A stretch of DNA of 64,000 bases from Ferruginibacter sp. Its GTDB lineage: Bacteria > Bacteroidota > Bacteroidia > Chitinophagales > Chitinophagaceae. Location: contig JAHBTP010000002.1 of assembly GCA_019638485.1 (NCBI GenBank), forward strand, positions 124,001-188,000. The letters are read 5' to 3'. The notes beneath the pieces were generated by a model, which worked only from the letters and a program-made list of their open reading frames with translations, was not told the DNA's origin and searched no databases. Made by a program: the position numbers and the translations under genes. This document shows positions 9,782 to 19,102 of the stretch, one piece after another; the first letter of the stretch is position 1, and every line of letters begins with the position of its first letter.

Positions 9782-12307
9782 CTACCTGATATTTATCCTA
9801 AAACCACCGTAAAACATTCTTTCCGTTAATGGACCCCATATCAAAGAAGCATCAAAATAATTTCCAAAGGGCTCATCTGCAGCAATAATTGCGTGTTTTT
9901 GAATATAACCGGTAATGTTTTCAGCACCTATGTACAATTCAAAGCCAGACTTCTTATGTAACATTTTGCTCACCTGTGTATTCATGGTTATATATGATGG
10001 CGATTTAGTGGCTAATTGGTAGGCTACAGGATTACTTCCTGTAAATGGTATTCTTTTTTGACCTACAAAATTTACGGTATAATCAAATTTCCATCCCTTA
10101 ATACCGTATCCTAAATTTACAAAGGCACGATGTGTTGCCGTAAATGGACGATCGATTAACTTGCCGCCATAGGTTGTTTTAACATCAAACCAACGATAGG
10201 CTACTTTTACATCCAATGCCTTAACGGGAATAAAGGATATTTCCGTTTGAAAACTATTTGAGAAAGATTTCCCATCTAAATTATAAATATTAAGGCTTTG
10301 AGGAGACTCTAAATCAATCACCACTTGATTGGTAAAATCATTTCTATAAAAATCAATACTAATCATCCCTGCCCTTCCAAACATTTTTAGTTTTTGATCA
10401 ATACTAATTCCTTTATTCCACGCAACCTCCGGTTTTAATCCAAATCCCGGAACAGTTGGTTCACCTATAATATTTAGTGTTCGTGCACTAACAAGGTGCC
10501 CCATGTTTTCTGCCAGAACATTTGCAGTACGTTGTCCCCGGCCACCTGATACGCGTATAATCGTACCTGTTATTGGCTCATATCGTAAGTTTAACCTCGG
10601 TGTGCCAAACCATCCATACAAGCTGTTATAATCTCCGCGCATCCCGGCTACCAAAGTAAACTTCTCAACAGGCTGCCAGGTATATTCGAAATAACCACCC
10701 ATTACATTTTCATCACGTGTAAAATTTGATGTGGCAAATGTTTCATCAAAACCATCATGATTAAAACTTAATCCGGTGCGGAATTTATGGTTGGTATTTT
10801 TAATTATACTTTGATAAATCAAGTTTGAATAAAAATTATTTTGGCTTCCTTTATACTCTCTCAAACCCAAAAACGCATCTTGATTATGGTGAAAACCGGA
10901 TATCTGTAACCCAATACTTTGATATTTTGTCTTAGGGAAAATATAGCCAATTTTAGCAAAGCCTTCATAACGGTTAATATCAATACCTACACCATACACA
11001 GAGGAAGAAAATTTTTGAGCTTTCTTGAAATCTAATTCTCCTCCTGTTTTATCATCATCAAGCATCTTTCCGCCAAATTCAAAAGAAAGTCCTTTGCTGT
11101 CGTTGTAGCTCCAGCGGTTAACTGCACTAAATAAACTTCCGGTGGGTTGATCACGAAACCCATCCTTATTAAAATCGGTTTTGTTGCGTTGGAATTCTTC
11201 GTGGAGCAATAATTCAGTTGACCATTTTTTATTTAACGGTAACAATATATTGGCATTAAAATCTGCTCTTCCCATGTTATTTACATAACCATTGAGGTAG
11301 ATATTTTTAGTGGCCTTAGGCCTCACCAGTTCAACATTAATTTGCCCGGCTATGCTTTCATATCCGTTTACCACAGAACCGGTTCCCTTACTGAGTTGAA
11401 TACTTTCAATCCATGGCCCGGCGATGCTGTTTAAACCCAATGGAGTGGCTAACCCCCTTGGCCCGGGTAAATTCTCAACAGTAAGTTGAGTATATATTCC
11501 TGACAAGCCCAATAGTTGAATTTGTTTTGATCCGGTAACGGCATCACTAAAGGATACATCCACAGAAGGATTGGTTTCAAAGCTCTCACTTAAGTTACAG
11601 CAGGCGGCTTTCAGTAACTCTCCGCTATTTATTGTTTGGGTACGAAACGGCGAGAAGGTATTAATAAAACTGTTGCGCTTAGCAGAAGTAACCTGTACAG
11701 CCTTTAACACATGGTTTGAACCTAAAATGATTTGAACATCATTCATATTGGTTATACTTAACGTATCGGATGTGTATCCGGCATAAGAAACAATAAGCTT
11801 ATCGTTCGCTTCTTCCGGATGAATTGAAAAAGCTCCGTTTTCATCTGAAGTAACGGCCTTGCCACTGGTTAACCATGTTATGGTAGCTCCGGGGAGAGGG
11901 CTGAACTTTCCTTTATGGTCCTCAGAAAGTACAATACCATTGATTTTTAAGTTATCGGAAGCGCTATGATCACTACCAACATCTCTGTAATGGCAGCAAT
12001 CCGGCAGTGCATTATACGCTTCGTCAGTGGCTTTTTTGTATTCTGTATCATGACCTGCTTCTGCAATTTTTTCTTGTATGGTTTCAGCGGAAACAAGGCC
12101 CGGGTTGTATGATAAGGTGAGTATTTTGGTTGAAGGATTCCAAATGGGATTCCTTACTCCATGCATTTTTGCGGTTTTTTCTATACGCTCTTTGCACATT
12201 CCGCAAGCGCCATCCACGTTAATATGTAAAGAAGTGAATTCTTGTGCAAAGACGTTTTGAGTAAATAACAATCCTGCAACAAACAGGATATAAAAAGATT
12301 TATTCAT
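9782..12307 (-). CDS. TonB-dependent receptor with N-terminal HMA metal-binding domain
   Basis: This 841-residue outer-membrane receptor is probably involved in copper or other soft-metal handling. In order: signal peptide (to about residue 22, FAQ); an HMA-like domain whose CGMC motif has Cys35 and Cys38 followed by KERIEKTA; a second Cys/His patch LPDCCHYRD; a carboxypeptidase-like regulatory domain (about 120-195, SFYAGYTSDTLSI style); the plug (SIAGPWIESIQLSKGTGSVVNGYESIAGQINVE region) and a long barrel. HMA domains normally sit in soluble chaperones or P1B ATPases, so fusion to a TonB receptor is distinctive. The HYC-type gene lies 47 bases upstream on the same strand, likely one operon. 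The metal is inferred from the HMA motif and neighbour, not shown. Confidence 0.87.
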   Translation of the reverse strand: MNKSFYILFVAGLLFTQNVFAQEFTSLHINVDGACGMCKERIEKTAKMHGVRNPIWNPSTKILTLSYNPGLVSAETIQEKIAEAGHDTEYKKATDEAYNALPDCCHYRDVGSDHSASDNLKINGIVLSEDHKGKFSPLPGATITWLTSGKAVTSDENGAFSIHPEEANDKLIVSYAGYTSDTLSITNMNDVQIILGSNHVLKAVQVTSAKRNSFINTFSPFRTQTINSGELLKAACCNLSESFETNPSVDVSFSDAVTGSKQIQLLGLSGIYTQLTVENLPGPRGLATPLGLNSIAGPWIESIQLSKGTGSVVNGYESIAGQINVELVRPKATKNIYLNGYVNNMGRADFNANILLPLNKKWSTELLLHEEFQRNKTDFNKDGFRDQPTGSLFSAVNRWSYNDSKGLSFEFGGKMLDDDKTGGELDFKKAQKFSSSVYGVGIDINRYEGFAKIGYIFPKTKYQSIGLQISGFHHNQDAFLGLREYKGSQNNFYSNLIYQSIIKNTNHKFRTGLSFNHDGFDETFATSNFTRDENVMGGYFEYTWQPVEKFTLVAGMRGDYNSLYGWFGTPRLNLRYEPITGTIIRVSGGRGQRTANVLAENMGHLVSARTLNIIGEPTVPGFGLKPEVAWNKGISIDQKLKMFGRAGMISIDFYRNDFTNQVVIDLESPQSLNIYNLDGKSFSNSFQTEISFIPVKALDVKVAYRWFDVKTTYGGKLIDRPFTATHRAFVNLGYGIKGWKFDYTVNFVGQKRIPFTGSNPVAYQLATKSPSYITMNTQVSKMLHKKSGFELYIGAENITGYIQKHAIIAADEPFGNYFDASLIWGPLTERMFYGGFRINIR

Positions 12308-12354
12308 AAAAATATTTGATGATGAACAATAGATTAATTAATCATTGTTACAAA

Positions 12355-12741
12355 TCAAATACGAAAAACACGATGTAGAATAAACAGGGGATTGGAACTT
12401 TCAGGAGGAGCTTTAATAGCAGGAGTGGGGGCCTCTCCCAATATGTTTAAAGGAGATGTATAAGTATAGCTAACCGGAAGTAAACAAATAAAAAACACAG
12501 GGTTTGCCTTTACTTCCGAAAAGGAATAGAAGTCATCTTGAGCACTTACAACCAACTTTGTTTGACAACATTTCTCAGCACCCATCTTGTGCTCCATACC
12601 ACATTTCTTATGAATACTAGTGGTAGATAAACTAATATCTATATTTTTTAGTTTACCGCAACAGTAATGGAACTGTAATGACATACCTGTTGAGGTAAAT
12701 CCATACAGCATCATTAAAACTATTACGAGTAACTTTTTCAC
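12355..12741 (-). CDS. HYC-CC-PP family small secreted protein
   Basis: This small Bacteroidota protein of unknown biochemical role carries Cys/His clusters: HYCCGKL near residue 34, HKKCGMEHKM and EKCCQTKL, and a proline stretch (APPES) towards the end, matching the HYC_CC_PP family layout. A longer in-frame ATG exists at 12768. I choose the GTG at 12741 because a TACCTTTG promoter box lies between the two and ends exactly four bases before the GTG, and because MKKLLVIVLMMLYGF is a proper signal peptide. That gives 128 residues. It precedes the HMA-TonB receptor gene, suggesting a role in metal binding or delivery (inference). Confidence 0.75.
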   Translation of the reverse strand: MKKLLVIVLMMLYGFTSTGMSLQFHYCCGKLKNIDISLSTTSIHKKCGMEHKMGAEKCCQTKLVVSAQDDFYSFSEVKANPVFFICLLPVSYTYTSPLNILGEAPTPAIKAPPESSNPLFILHRVFRI

Positions 12742-12745
12742 GATG

Positions 12746-12753
12746 CAAAGGTA
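12746..12753 (-). promoter_or_regulatory. -7 promoter box of the HYC/TonB receptor operon
   Basis: TACCTTTG on the minus strand, four bases before the GTG at 12741. It rules out the upstream ATG at 12768 as the normal start. Confidence 0.65.
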
Positions 12754-13020
12754 TGCCAGAGGCTTCATATTTCATAGTTCCGGTACACAATATGGCTGAT
12801 TTTAACATTTTACTAAACTGATACTCAATATATTATAGCACACTTCGTGCAATACTTCGAGGCAAATACTTGTTTTTTGTTTTTAAAATACTCTTGTATA
12901 AAAAAATACAGTTGCTTATTGTTTTTAAATATTAATTTTTTGCTTTCAGATACACCTGGGTTTTAATTAGGAATCAAAAGCATGAATTATTATTTTGTGG
13001 CTAACATCTGCAAGTATTTA

Positions 13021-14340
13021 ATGAAAATTTTTCTTCCTGTCTTATTCTTGTTTGTTGGTCTTTTTTGCAATGCACAATCTTCACATAAACTGAAAGGTTC
13101 CTTTTATTTCTATCATGATTATTTTGCCTATATAAATTTTGGTGTGCAGCAAGATGGGAAAATTGTTTTCTGTGGTAGTATTGGAAGAGATGACGATGCT
13201 GATATTTTTGTTTCGAGATATAATTTTGACGGAACAATTGATGAAACTTTTGGAAATAAAGGGATGTTGTTTTTTGATATTGCAGGATACAAAGATGTTC
13301 CGGTTTTCTTTAAAGTTTTGCCTAATGATGAAATGCTTATTGGCGTAATAGCAGATAATGCATATAGTTATCGAACGCTAAGAGGGAGTTTGGTATTAAT
13401 AAAACTATTGGCAGATGGAGGTGTTGATATGTCGTTCGGTCAATCCGGAAAGTTTTTTGAACGCCCTAATCGTCATTATAAAGGTTTGATGGCCGGAGCA
13501 ACACAGCCCAACGGAAATATTTTTTTATTAAGAAGATATGATTCTCGAAATCAGTTTGATGTAGGAATAACATCAATTACTGCCGCCGGAGAAACAAATA
13601 CAGGCTTTGGAAATAACGGGAATGTCAGTGCTTCAGCAAGAAAGTTTGATGATAACGGAATTGATATTTATGCTGAAGCTACTGGAAATTTATTGATAAC
13701 CGGCCAATCCCATACCGGACCCTCTGATGTGGCTATAAGTGCCGGGCATAGGCCAGTGGATATCTATCTAATGCGCTTTACATCTTATGGTGATTTGGAT
13801 AATAGTTTTGGTAATAATGGGAAAGTTATTACCGGATTTAATTCAGGAAATAACTTCCCATCAAAAATTGCTGTTGATGAAAGGGGTAGAATTCGTATAG
13901 CCGGTACCGTTTCCACCGACCGGCAACATGGGAAGTGGTTTGTTTATGGCTTCTTGCCTAACGGCTCGATTGATTCAGCGTTTGGCAAGAAAGGAGTTTT
14001 AGGAGCAAAGAATGCAGGCAATGCCATCGCCTCCGATATTGCCTTTGCAGACTCAGGCCAATTTTTTATTGCCGGACACAATATAAAACTTGGACAACCT
14101 CATGTCTTTATTTCTAAAATTAAGGAAGATGGTAAATTAGACACTTCGTTTGCAAAAACAGGAATAATACAGCTCAGCCATATTTCCAAAAGCCCACAGA
14201 TTGTTGTAATGCCTGATGGGAGAGTTATACTTGGTGCAATGTCAACTATTGAACGTCGGAATTATTTTGTAGTAACTTGTTATTTGCCCAATGGAAAGGT
14301 TGACCCGATGTTTGGTAGCCGTTCAAATGAAATGAAGTAA
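13021..14340 (+). CDS. secreted delta-60 repeat beta-propeller-like protein
   Basis: The function is unknown; this is a secreted repeat protein. From ATG 13021 it has a clean signal peptide (MKIFLPVLFLFVGLFCNAQ) and 439 residues. At least six repeats carry the delta-60 signature of a turn plus D-x-x-F-G, for example FDGTIDETFGNKG, YGDLDNSFGNNGKV, LPNGSIDSAFGKKGV, EDGKLDTSFAKTG and LPNGKVDPMFG, spaced about 55-65 residues apart. An in-frame ATG at 12982 would put 13 residues before the signal peptide and is less likely. It lacks a visible T9SS sorting domain. The nitrilase gene follows after 9 bases, so the two are probably co-transcribed. Confidence 0.8.
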   Translation: MKIFLPVLFLFVGLFCNAQSSHKLKGSFYFYHDYFAYINFGVQQDGKIVFCGSIGRDDDADIFVSRYNFDGTIDETFGNKGMLFFDIAGYKDVPVFFKVLPNDEMLIGVIADNAYSYRTLRGSLVLIKLLADGGVDMSFGQSGKFFERPNRHYKGLMAGATQPNGNIFLLRRYDSRNQFDVGITSITAAGETNTGFGNNGNVSASARKFDDNGIDIYAEATGNLLITGQSHTGPSDVAISAGHRPVDIYLMRFTSYGDLDNSFGNNGKVITGFNSGNNFPSKIAVDERGRIRIAGTVSTDRQHGKWFVYGFLPNGSIDSAFGKKGVLGAKNAGNAIASDIAFADSGQFFIAGHNIKLGQPHVFISKIKEDGKLDTSFAKTGIIQLSHISKSPQIVVMPDGRVILGAMSTIERRNYFVVTCYLPNGKVDPMFGSRSNEMK

Positions 14341-14349
14341 CTTTATTGG

Positions 14350-15141
14350 ATGTCAGACTTGCGCGTTTCATTACTTCAATCTACTTTATTTTGGAAAGAC
14401 AAAGCCAAAAACCTTGGTATGTTTAATCCGCGTATTCAATCACTTAAAGGGAAAACAGATATTGCTGTTTTACCCGAAATGTTTAATACCGGGTTTTGTA
14501 TGGATGCTGTGGAATTGGCAGAAGAAATGGATGGCGAGGTGGTAAAGTGGATGAAAAACATGGCAGCAGAAAATCGTTTGATAGTTACCGGTAGTGTTAT
14601 TATTAAGGAGGGAACAAATTATTTTAATCGGCTGATATGGATGCTGCCGGATGGAAATTTTGGGTATTATGATAAAAGGCACCGATTTGGCTTTGCCGGG
14701 GAAAATAACCATTTTACAGCAGGAAATAAGCGGTTGATTGCCTCAGTGAAGGGCTGGAAAATAAATTTAATGGTCTGTTATGATTTACGTTTTCCCGTGT
14801 GGATACGCCAACAAGGAGGCGGTAGCGCTGATGCAGAATTTGATTTATTAATAGTGGTGGCTAATTGGCCTGAACGCAGAAAGCATGCATGGCAAACATT
14901 GTTGCAGGCACGTGCTATTGAAAACCAATGTTATTGTATAGGAGTTAATAGGGTGGGAGATGATGGAAATAATATTTATCATAGTGGAAATAGTATGGTT
15001 GTTGATCCTCTGGGAGAGATTTTATATGCTAAAGAATATGAGGAAGATACATTTACCATTTCTCTTGATCGTAAATATCTTGATGAAGTACGTACTCGTT
15101 TCCCCTTTTTAAAAGACCGGGATAATTTTAGTTTGTACTGA
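14350..15141 (+). CDS. nitrilase-superfamily omega-amidase-like hydrolase
   Basis: A 263-residue carbon-nitrogen hydrolase. The nitrilase catalytic triad is visible: Glu in LPEMFNTGF (about 44), Lys in YDKRHRF (about 110) and Cys in VCYDLRFP (about 142). The overall form matches the YafV/Nit2-type omega-amidases that hydrolyse 2-oxoglutaramate or 2-oxosuccinamate in methionine salvage or glutamine metabolism. This substrate is from family knowledge only. It follows the delta-60 gene closely and its last 14 bases overlap the convergent S41 peptidase gene. Confidence 0.88.
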   Translation: MSDLRVSLLQSTLFWKDKAKNLGMFNPRIQSLKGKTDIAVLPEMFNTGFCMDAVELAEEMDGEVVKWMKNMAAENRLIVTGSVIIKEGTNYFNRLIWMLPDGNFGYYDKRHRFGFAGENNHFTAGNKRLIASVKGWKINLMVCYDLRFPVWIRQQGGGSADAEFDLLIVVANWPERRKHAWQTLLQARAIENQCYCIGVNRVGDDGNNIYHSGNSMVVDPLGEILYAKEYEEDTFTISLDRKYLDEVRTRFPFLKDRDNFSLY

Positions 15142-16636
15142 TTTTCTTTGGATTATTTATATCACCCTCTTCTATCATTCTTTTCACCACTTCCATCTTT
15201 CTGTCTTTTTCATTTATTAAAGAAGGATAGTCTGTGCCAATATAAATATCTGGTTGAACCCCTCTTCCTTGTCTGGGTTCGTGGCAGTATTGTACTACTC
15301 TAAACAAAGGAAAGCTAATACGACAGCCGGTATTCTTTAATTTTAGGTAAGGAATAATTATTCCACTGTTGCCATACCATCCTCCACCGGTTTCTTCACC
15401 ACAAAGTAAAATTCCCTCCTGCCCCTTAATTAAATTTGCAAATAATGTAGCAGCAGAAAAAGTAGGCCCACTAATTAACGTATATACCTTACCATTATAT
15501 TTTTGCTTTTTATTTGCTGAATAACACTTTCGTTCATATTTTTTCAAATGTCTGTTTCCATCAGCTCCTTTTTTTGTGATAAATTTGATTTGAAGATTAT
15601 TTAGCCATTTGTTTTCAAATTGCTTTGTATAGGGCTTAAGTCCGGAAGAAACACTGTACACACTGTCTGCAATACGAAAGGGGTGGCGACTGATATATTT
15701 GGCAAGCAATATAGATAACCTCACCCTGCCACCTCCATTATTCCTAATGTCTAATATTAAATTAGGGATTTCTTCCTTTTGCAAAGAGTTAAATGACCTG
15801 CGAAAAAACCGACGCATATTTCCCCTTGTGAAACTATTAATTTCCATTACAGCAAAACGCTTGGTGGTGTCAATATGAAAAGTTCTGTACTTACTCCGCT
15901 GTTTTGTACGGTTGATTTTAGGAGACTTAGGTTTAATTATTTTTCGAGCTTTTAGTGAGTCCTTTGCTGTGGTATCAACTACAGGTTTGTATGCTGGAGC
16001 CTTTGTATAGTGAACCTTTCCGTTACTATCTAAGTAACTAATGGAAAAGGTATCTGTTACCGTAAAGAGATTTCGGTAATAATAGGGGAAATTAGCACTA
16101 ACGCGTATATAGTTTATGTTGTTTGCATAACCGTCTATGGGTAAACGGTCAAAGATCTTATTCAGTAATTCGGCTTGTGAAATTCCGTTTATACTTTTTA
16201 CTACGGTTCCCTTTGACAAAACAGAATCTTTAATTAAGGAGCGAACGGTAACCATAGAGTCATTCCAAATTTTTAAGTAATAAGGAAAGGTGGCAAATCG
16301 TTTACCGATTACCCACTTATTATATGCCTTGTTCATGCTAACCGAGGTGTGTCCGCAATGAATCTTATTTATTAACGGAGATAATATGTTCCAGGCAAAA
16401 TCTAAGTCTGTCATGCTATCCTTTATTTGACCGGCATAATAATTAAAGTACCAGTCCATGCTGTCCTTGGTGGTGTACCAATATAAAGAGGGATGCTTGC
16501 TTTCTAATACCTTTTGCATGAAAACATAGTCTTCTTGAAGTTGGGCTTTTGGATATTTTTTATTGGGTAAATATGCTGAAGGTCCGCAGGATACTAAAAT
16601 GAACCCCAATAAGGCAGGCAATAATAATCTGTACAT
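15128..16636 (-). CDS. S41 family peptidase lipoprotein
   Basis: This is a probable membrane-anchored serine peptidase of the C-terminal-processing (tail-specific) family. From Met at 16636 it starts MYRLLLPALLGFILVSCGPS, a lipobox with the Cys at about 17. Later it has LILDIRNNGGGRV (the strand and oxyanion region), SGPTFSAATLFANL with the candidate catalytic Ser, and GEETGGG. An in-frame ATG at 16660 lies on the wrong side of a TACTTTTG box at 16648-16655, so the downstream ATG is chosen (502 residues). No clear PDZ domain is recognised. The 3' end overlaps the nitrilase gene by 14 bases. Confidence 0.85.
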   Translation of the reverse strand: MYRLLLPALLGFILVSCGPSAYLPNKKYPKAQLQEDYVFMQKVLESKHPSLYWYTTKDSMDWYFNYYAGQIKDSMTDLDFAWNILSPLINKIHCGHTSVSMNKAYNKWVIGKRFATFPYYLKIWNDSMVTVRSLIKDSVLSKGTVVKSINGISQAELLNKIFDRLPIDGYANNINYIRVSANFPYYYRNLFTVTDTFSISYLDSNGKVHYTKAPAYKPVVDTTAKDSLKARKIIKPKSPKINRTKQRSKYRTFHIDTTKRFAVMEINSFTRGNMRRFFRRSFNSLQKEEIPNLILDIRNNGGGRVRLSILLAKYISRHPFRIADSVYSVSSGLKPYTKQFENKWLNNLQIKFITKKGADGNRHLKKYERKCYSANKKQKYNGKVYTLISGPTFSAATLFANLIKGQEGILLCGEETGGGWYGNSGIIIPYLKLKNTGCRISFPLFRVVQYCHEPRQGRGVQPDIYIGTDYPSLINEKDRKMEVVKRMIEEGDINNPKKISTN

Positions 16637-16647
16637 ATTGAAAAAGC

Positions 16648-16679
16648 CAAAAGTAACCAATAACCTGAAGGTTTTACAA
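16648..16679 (-). promoter_or_regulatory. promoter of the S41 peptidase gene
   Basis: On the minus strand TTG, a 21-base spacer and TACTTTTG. The box ends 11 bases before ATG 16636, giving a very short leader, and lies within what would be codons of the longer frame. Confidence 0.55.
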
Positions 16680-16801
16680 GGATTAATTCAAAAGCAATAT
16701 CGTTAAACGTGCATTTATTTTAACTCATTACCACACAAACGGTACTAATGAGCTATTGCAGGCGTTTTGAAAAAATAGGAAATTGAAAAAAATAAATAGA
16801 T

Positions 16802-17221
16802 ATGAAATGGATGCTAATGGTGATATTGTTTTTTTCTTCCCGTGCAGCAGGACAGTATTTTTTAGCAGAGAGTTATCTTGTGGTTCCGGGTACAATTATT
16901 ATCGAACAGTACGAAAAGCTCCCTCCGGAAATAGTGCCTCAATTAAATATGACATGGGATTTGAAAAACAAATACACCAGAATATATGTTTTGAGAAATA
17001 ATGAACAAGAAGTGTTTCATGTTCTTGTTCAAACAGATTTGATGGGGGCACCAACCTTTATAGGATTGTCAAAAAATATTAGCTCTGCAGGATTACATAA
17101 TGTTAGAACGATGTATATGTTTCAGCATTGCTTGCATGAAGAATTGTTACCCAGATTACCTGATGATAGACTTGTAGCTTGGCTTGATTGTATTGTACAC
17201 TGGTTGAATGATTTTAAATAA
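16802..17221 (+). CDS. hypothetical protein with signal peptide
   Basis: I do not recognise a family. The 139-residue product starts MKWMLMVILFFSSRAAGQYF, a probable signal peptide, and the mature part is about 120 residues with no repeats or membrane spans. Notable features are a Cys-containing segment (FQHCLHEELLPRLPDDRL) and a second Cys near the end. It stands alone on the plus strand between two divergent or convergent minus-strand genes, and its last eight bases overlap the end of thiL. Confidence 0.6.
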   Translation: MKWMLMVILFFSSRAAGQYFLAESYLVVPGTIIIEQYEKLPPEIVPQLNMTWDLKNKYTRIYVLRNNEQEVFHVLVQTDLMGAPTFIGLSKNISSAGLHNVRTMYMFQHCLHEELLPRLPDDRLVAWLDCIVHWLNDFK

Positions 17222-18245
17222 CAGATTTTCCATGGTTCCACCCCTGTGCAATTAATTCATGTTTATTTCCTCCATGTGTAATAATGTGTTTGCCCTCTTC
17301 AGCCTCGGTCATGTAGCCAATTACACTGATAGCATTGTTTGTTCTTATCTTTTCATAATCACTTTGGCTTATGGTAAATAATAATTCATAGTCCTCTCCT
17401 CCACTTAATGCACAAGCGGTGGGGTCAAGTTTTAATTTGTATGCAAATTGTTTTGCCTCTTCATTAAACGGTAATTTATCCTCATAAAGTAAGCACCCTG
17501 TACCACTCTGTTTGCAGAGATGTAATAAATCACTGCTTAGTCCATCACTCACATCAATCATGCTGGTGGGCAGTACCTCATTTTCTAAAAACCATTGAAC
17601 AATATCTTTTCTTGCTTCAGGTTTTAAAATTCTGCCAACAATTACAGCCATTCCTTCTAAATCGGGCTGAGCTCCTGTTTGACTATAGACTGCTTTTTCT
17701 CTTTCTAATAAAGTTAGTCCCAAAAAAGCACCGCCCAGCTCACCACTTACACAAATTAAATCCTTTGGTTTGGCGTTTTTTCGTGTTACAAATTTATCCG
17801 GGGCAACTTCTCCAATTGCCGTAACATTTATTATAAAGCCTTTTTGTGATGAGCTGGTATCACCACCCACTAAGTCAACTCCATATACATCACATGCAGC
17901 ATTTACTCCTTCATAAAATTCATCTAAAGCCTCTACACTAAACCGATTTGAAAACGCAATACTTATTACAATTTGGGTAGGCGTTCCATTCATAGCATAG
18001 ATGTCACTAAGGTTTACAACAACCGATTTGTATCCTAAGTGTTTAAGTGGTGTATAGGCTAAATCAAAATGAATACCTTCAATTAACAAATCGGTGGTTA
18101 TGAGTGTTTGCCTACCAAAATGATCAATAACAGCCGCATCATCTCCTATCGAAACTAATGTTGAGGCGTTACGGGTTTCATTGTTTCGAGTGAGGTATTC
18201 AATCAAACCAAACTCACCCAATGAGTTAATTTCTGTTCTTTCCAT
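17214..18245 (-). CDS. thiL: thiamine-monophosphate kinase
   Basis: ThiL makes thiamine diphosphate from thiamine monophosphate and ATP. The 343-residue protein has the AIR-synthase/PurM-like fold signatures: GEFGLIEYL start, IGDDAAVI, TTDLLIEGIHF, VVNLSDIYAMNG, GGDTSSS (metal and ATP binding) and SGGEDYELLF. Length fits the family. The ATG overlaps the stop codon of the upstream suhB-like gene by one base (TAATG), so the two are translationally coupled. No TPP riboswitch is seen in front of the pair. Confidence 0.96.
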   Translation of the reverse strand: MERTEINSLGEFGLIEYLTRNNETRNASTLVSIGDDAAVIDHFGRQTLITTDLLIEGIHFDLAYTPLKHLGYKSVVVNLSDIYAMNGTPTQIVISIAFSNRFSVEALDEFYEGVNAACDVYGVDLVGGDTSSSQKGFIINVTAIGEVAPDKFVTRKNAKPKDLICVSGELGGAFLGLTLLEREKAVYSQTGAQPDLEGMAVIVGRILKPEARKDIVQWFLENEVLPTSMIDVSDGLSSDLLHLCKQSGTGCLLYEDKLPFNEEAKQFAYKLKLDPTACALSGGEDYELLFTISQSDYEKIRTNNAISVIGYMTEAEEGKHIITHGGNKHELIAQGWNHGKSVI

Positions 18246-19018
18246 TATCGTGTGTTGTTTACAAAGCTTCGTAATTCTTCATGAATCTTTCCATTGGTGG
18301 CTAATACATGTGGTTGATATGGAGAAAAAGAATCTCCGGTAAAATCAGTAACCCTCCCGCCAGCTTCTTCCACTATTAAATAGCCGGCGGCACTGTCCCA
18401 GGCTTCTAATTTGTGTTCATAGAAACCATCAAATCGCCCCGCAGCAACCCAGCATAAATCAATAGCGGCACTACCCAATCGCCTTACCGGAATCCCCAAT
18501 CTAATCAATCTTTCAAATACCTGTAATGGACCGTTAGATGAATCAAGATAAGTGTATGGAAAACCGGTAACCAAACAACTCTTTAAAACACTTGTTTGGT
18601 TGCTTACATGAATATGGTGATTATTTAGAGTAGCTCCTTTACCCTTTTCTGCAAAGAATAATTCATTTATTAAAGGATTATATACTGCCCCTAAAATGAT
18701 TTCTCCCTTTTTTTCTAATGCAATACTTACACAACACAAAGGTATTCCATGGGCAAAGTTTACCGTGCCATCAATGGGGTCAATAATCCATTTATAATCA
18801 CTATCTGTTTGACGTTCCCCCGATTCTTCACCAAGGATAAAATGGTTTGGATGGTTTTTGAGAATAGTATCAATAATTATCTTTTCAGCAGCATGATCCG
18901 CTTCAGTAACCAGGTTATTGATACCCTCTTTGTGAGAAATTTTAAAACTTCCGTTAAAGTATTTTTTTAAAACACCCGCTCCTGCCTGCACAGCCTCCAG
19001 TAATGTAGTTTTTAGCAT
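18245..19018 (-). CDS. suhB: inositol monophosphatase family protein
   Basis: A Mg2+/Li+-type sugar phosphatase of about 257 residues (IMPase/SuhB/CysQ group). Motifs: GEESG (Glu metal ligand), WIIDPIDGTVNFAHG (DPxDGT metal site) and the C-terminal WDSAAGYLIVEEAGG. The substrate could be inositol-1-phosphate, 3'(2')-phosphoadenosine phosphate or another sugar phosphate; sequence cannot decide. It heads an operon with thiL. The start is fixed by TATCTTTG four bases upstream. A divergent glycosyltransferase gene starts 84 bases away. Confidence 0.88.
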   Translation of the reverse strand: MLKTTLLEAVQAGAGVLKKYFNGSFKISHKEGINNLVTEADHAAEKIIIDTILKNHPNHFILGEESGERQTDSDYKWIIDPIDGTVNFAHGIPLCCVSIALEKKGEIILGAVYNPLINELFFAEKGKGATLNNHHIHVSNQTSVLKSCLVTGFPYTYLDSSNGPLQVFERLIRLGIPVRRLGSAAIDLCWVAAGRFDGFYEHKLEAWDSAAGYLIVEEAGGRVTDFTGDSFSPYQPHVLATNGKIHEELRSFVNNTR

Positions 19019-19022
19019 TGTG

Positions 19023-19030
19023 CAAAGATA
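19023..19030 (-). promoter_or_regulatory. -7 promoter box of suhB-thiL
   Basis: TATCTTTG on the minus strand with exactly four bases (CACA) before the ATG at 19018, implying a leaderless message. Confidence 0.65.
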
Positions 19031-19052
19031 ACAACCTCATGGCCTAATAATA

Positions 19053-19082
19053 TTGAATTTTCTCCTAAGCGTGTTACATTTG
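19053..19082 (+). promoter_or_regulatory. promoter of the glycosyltransferase gene
   Basis: TTG at 19053, a 19-base spacer and TACATTTG at 19075-19082 are a complete match to the Bacteroidota primary-sigma promoter. It lies back to back with the suhB box in an 84-base divergent region. Confidence 0.7.
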
Positions 19083-19102
19083 TTATATTCATTTTAAACA
19101 TT

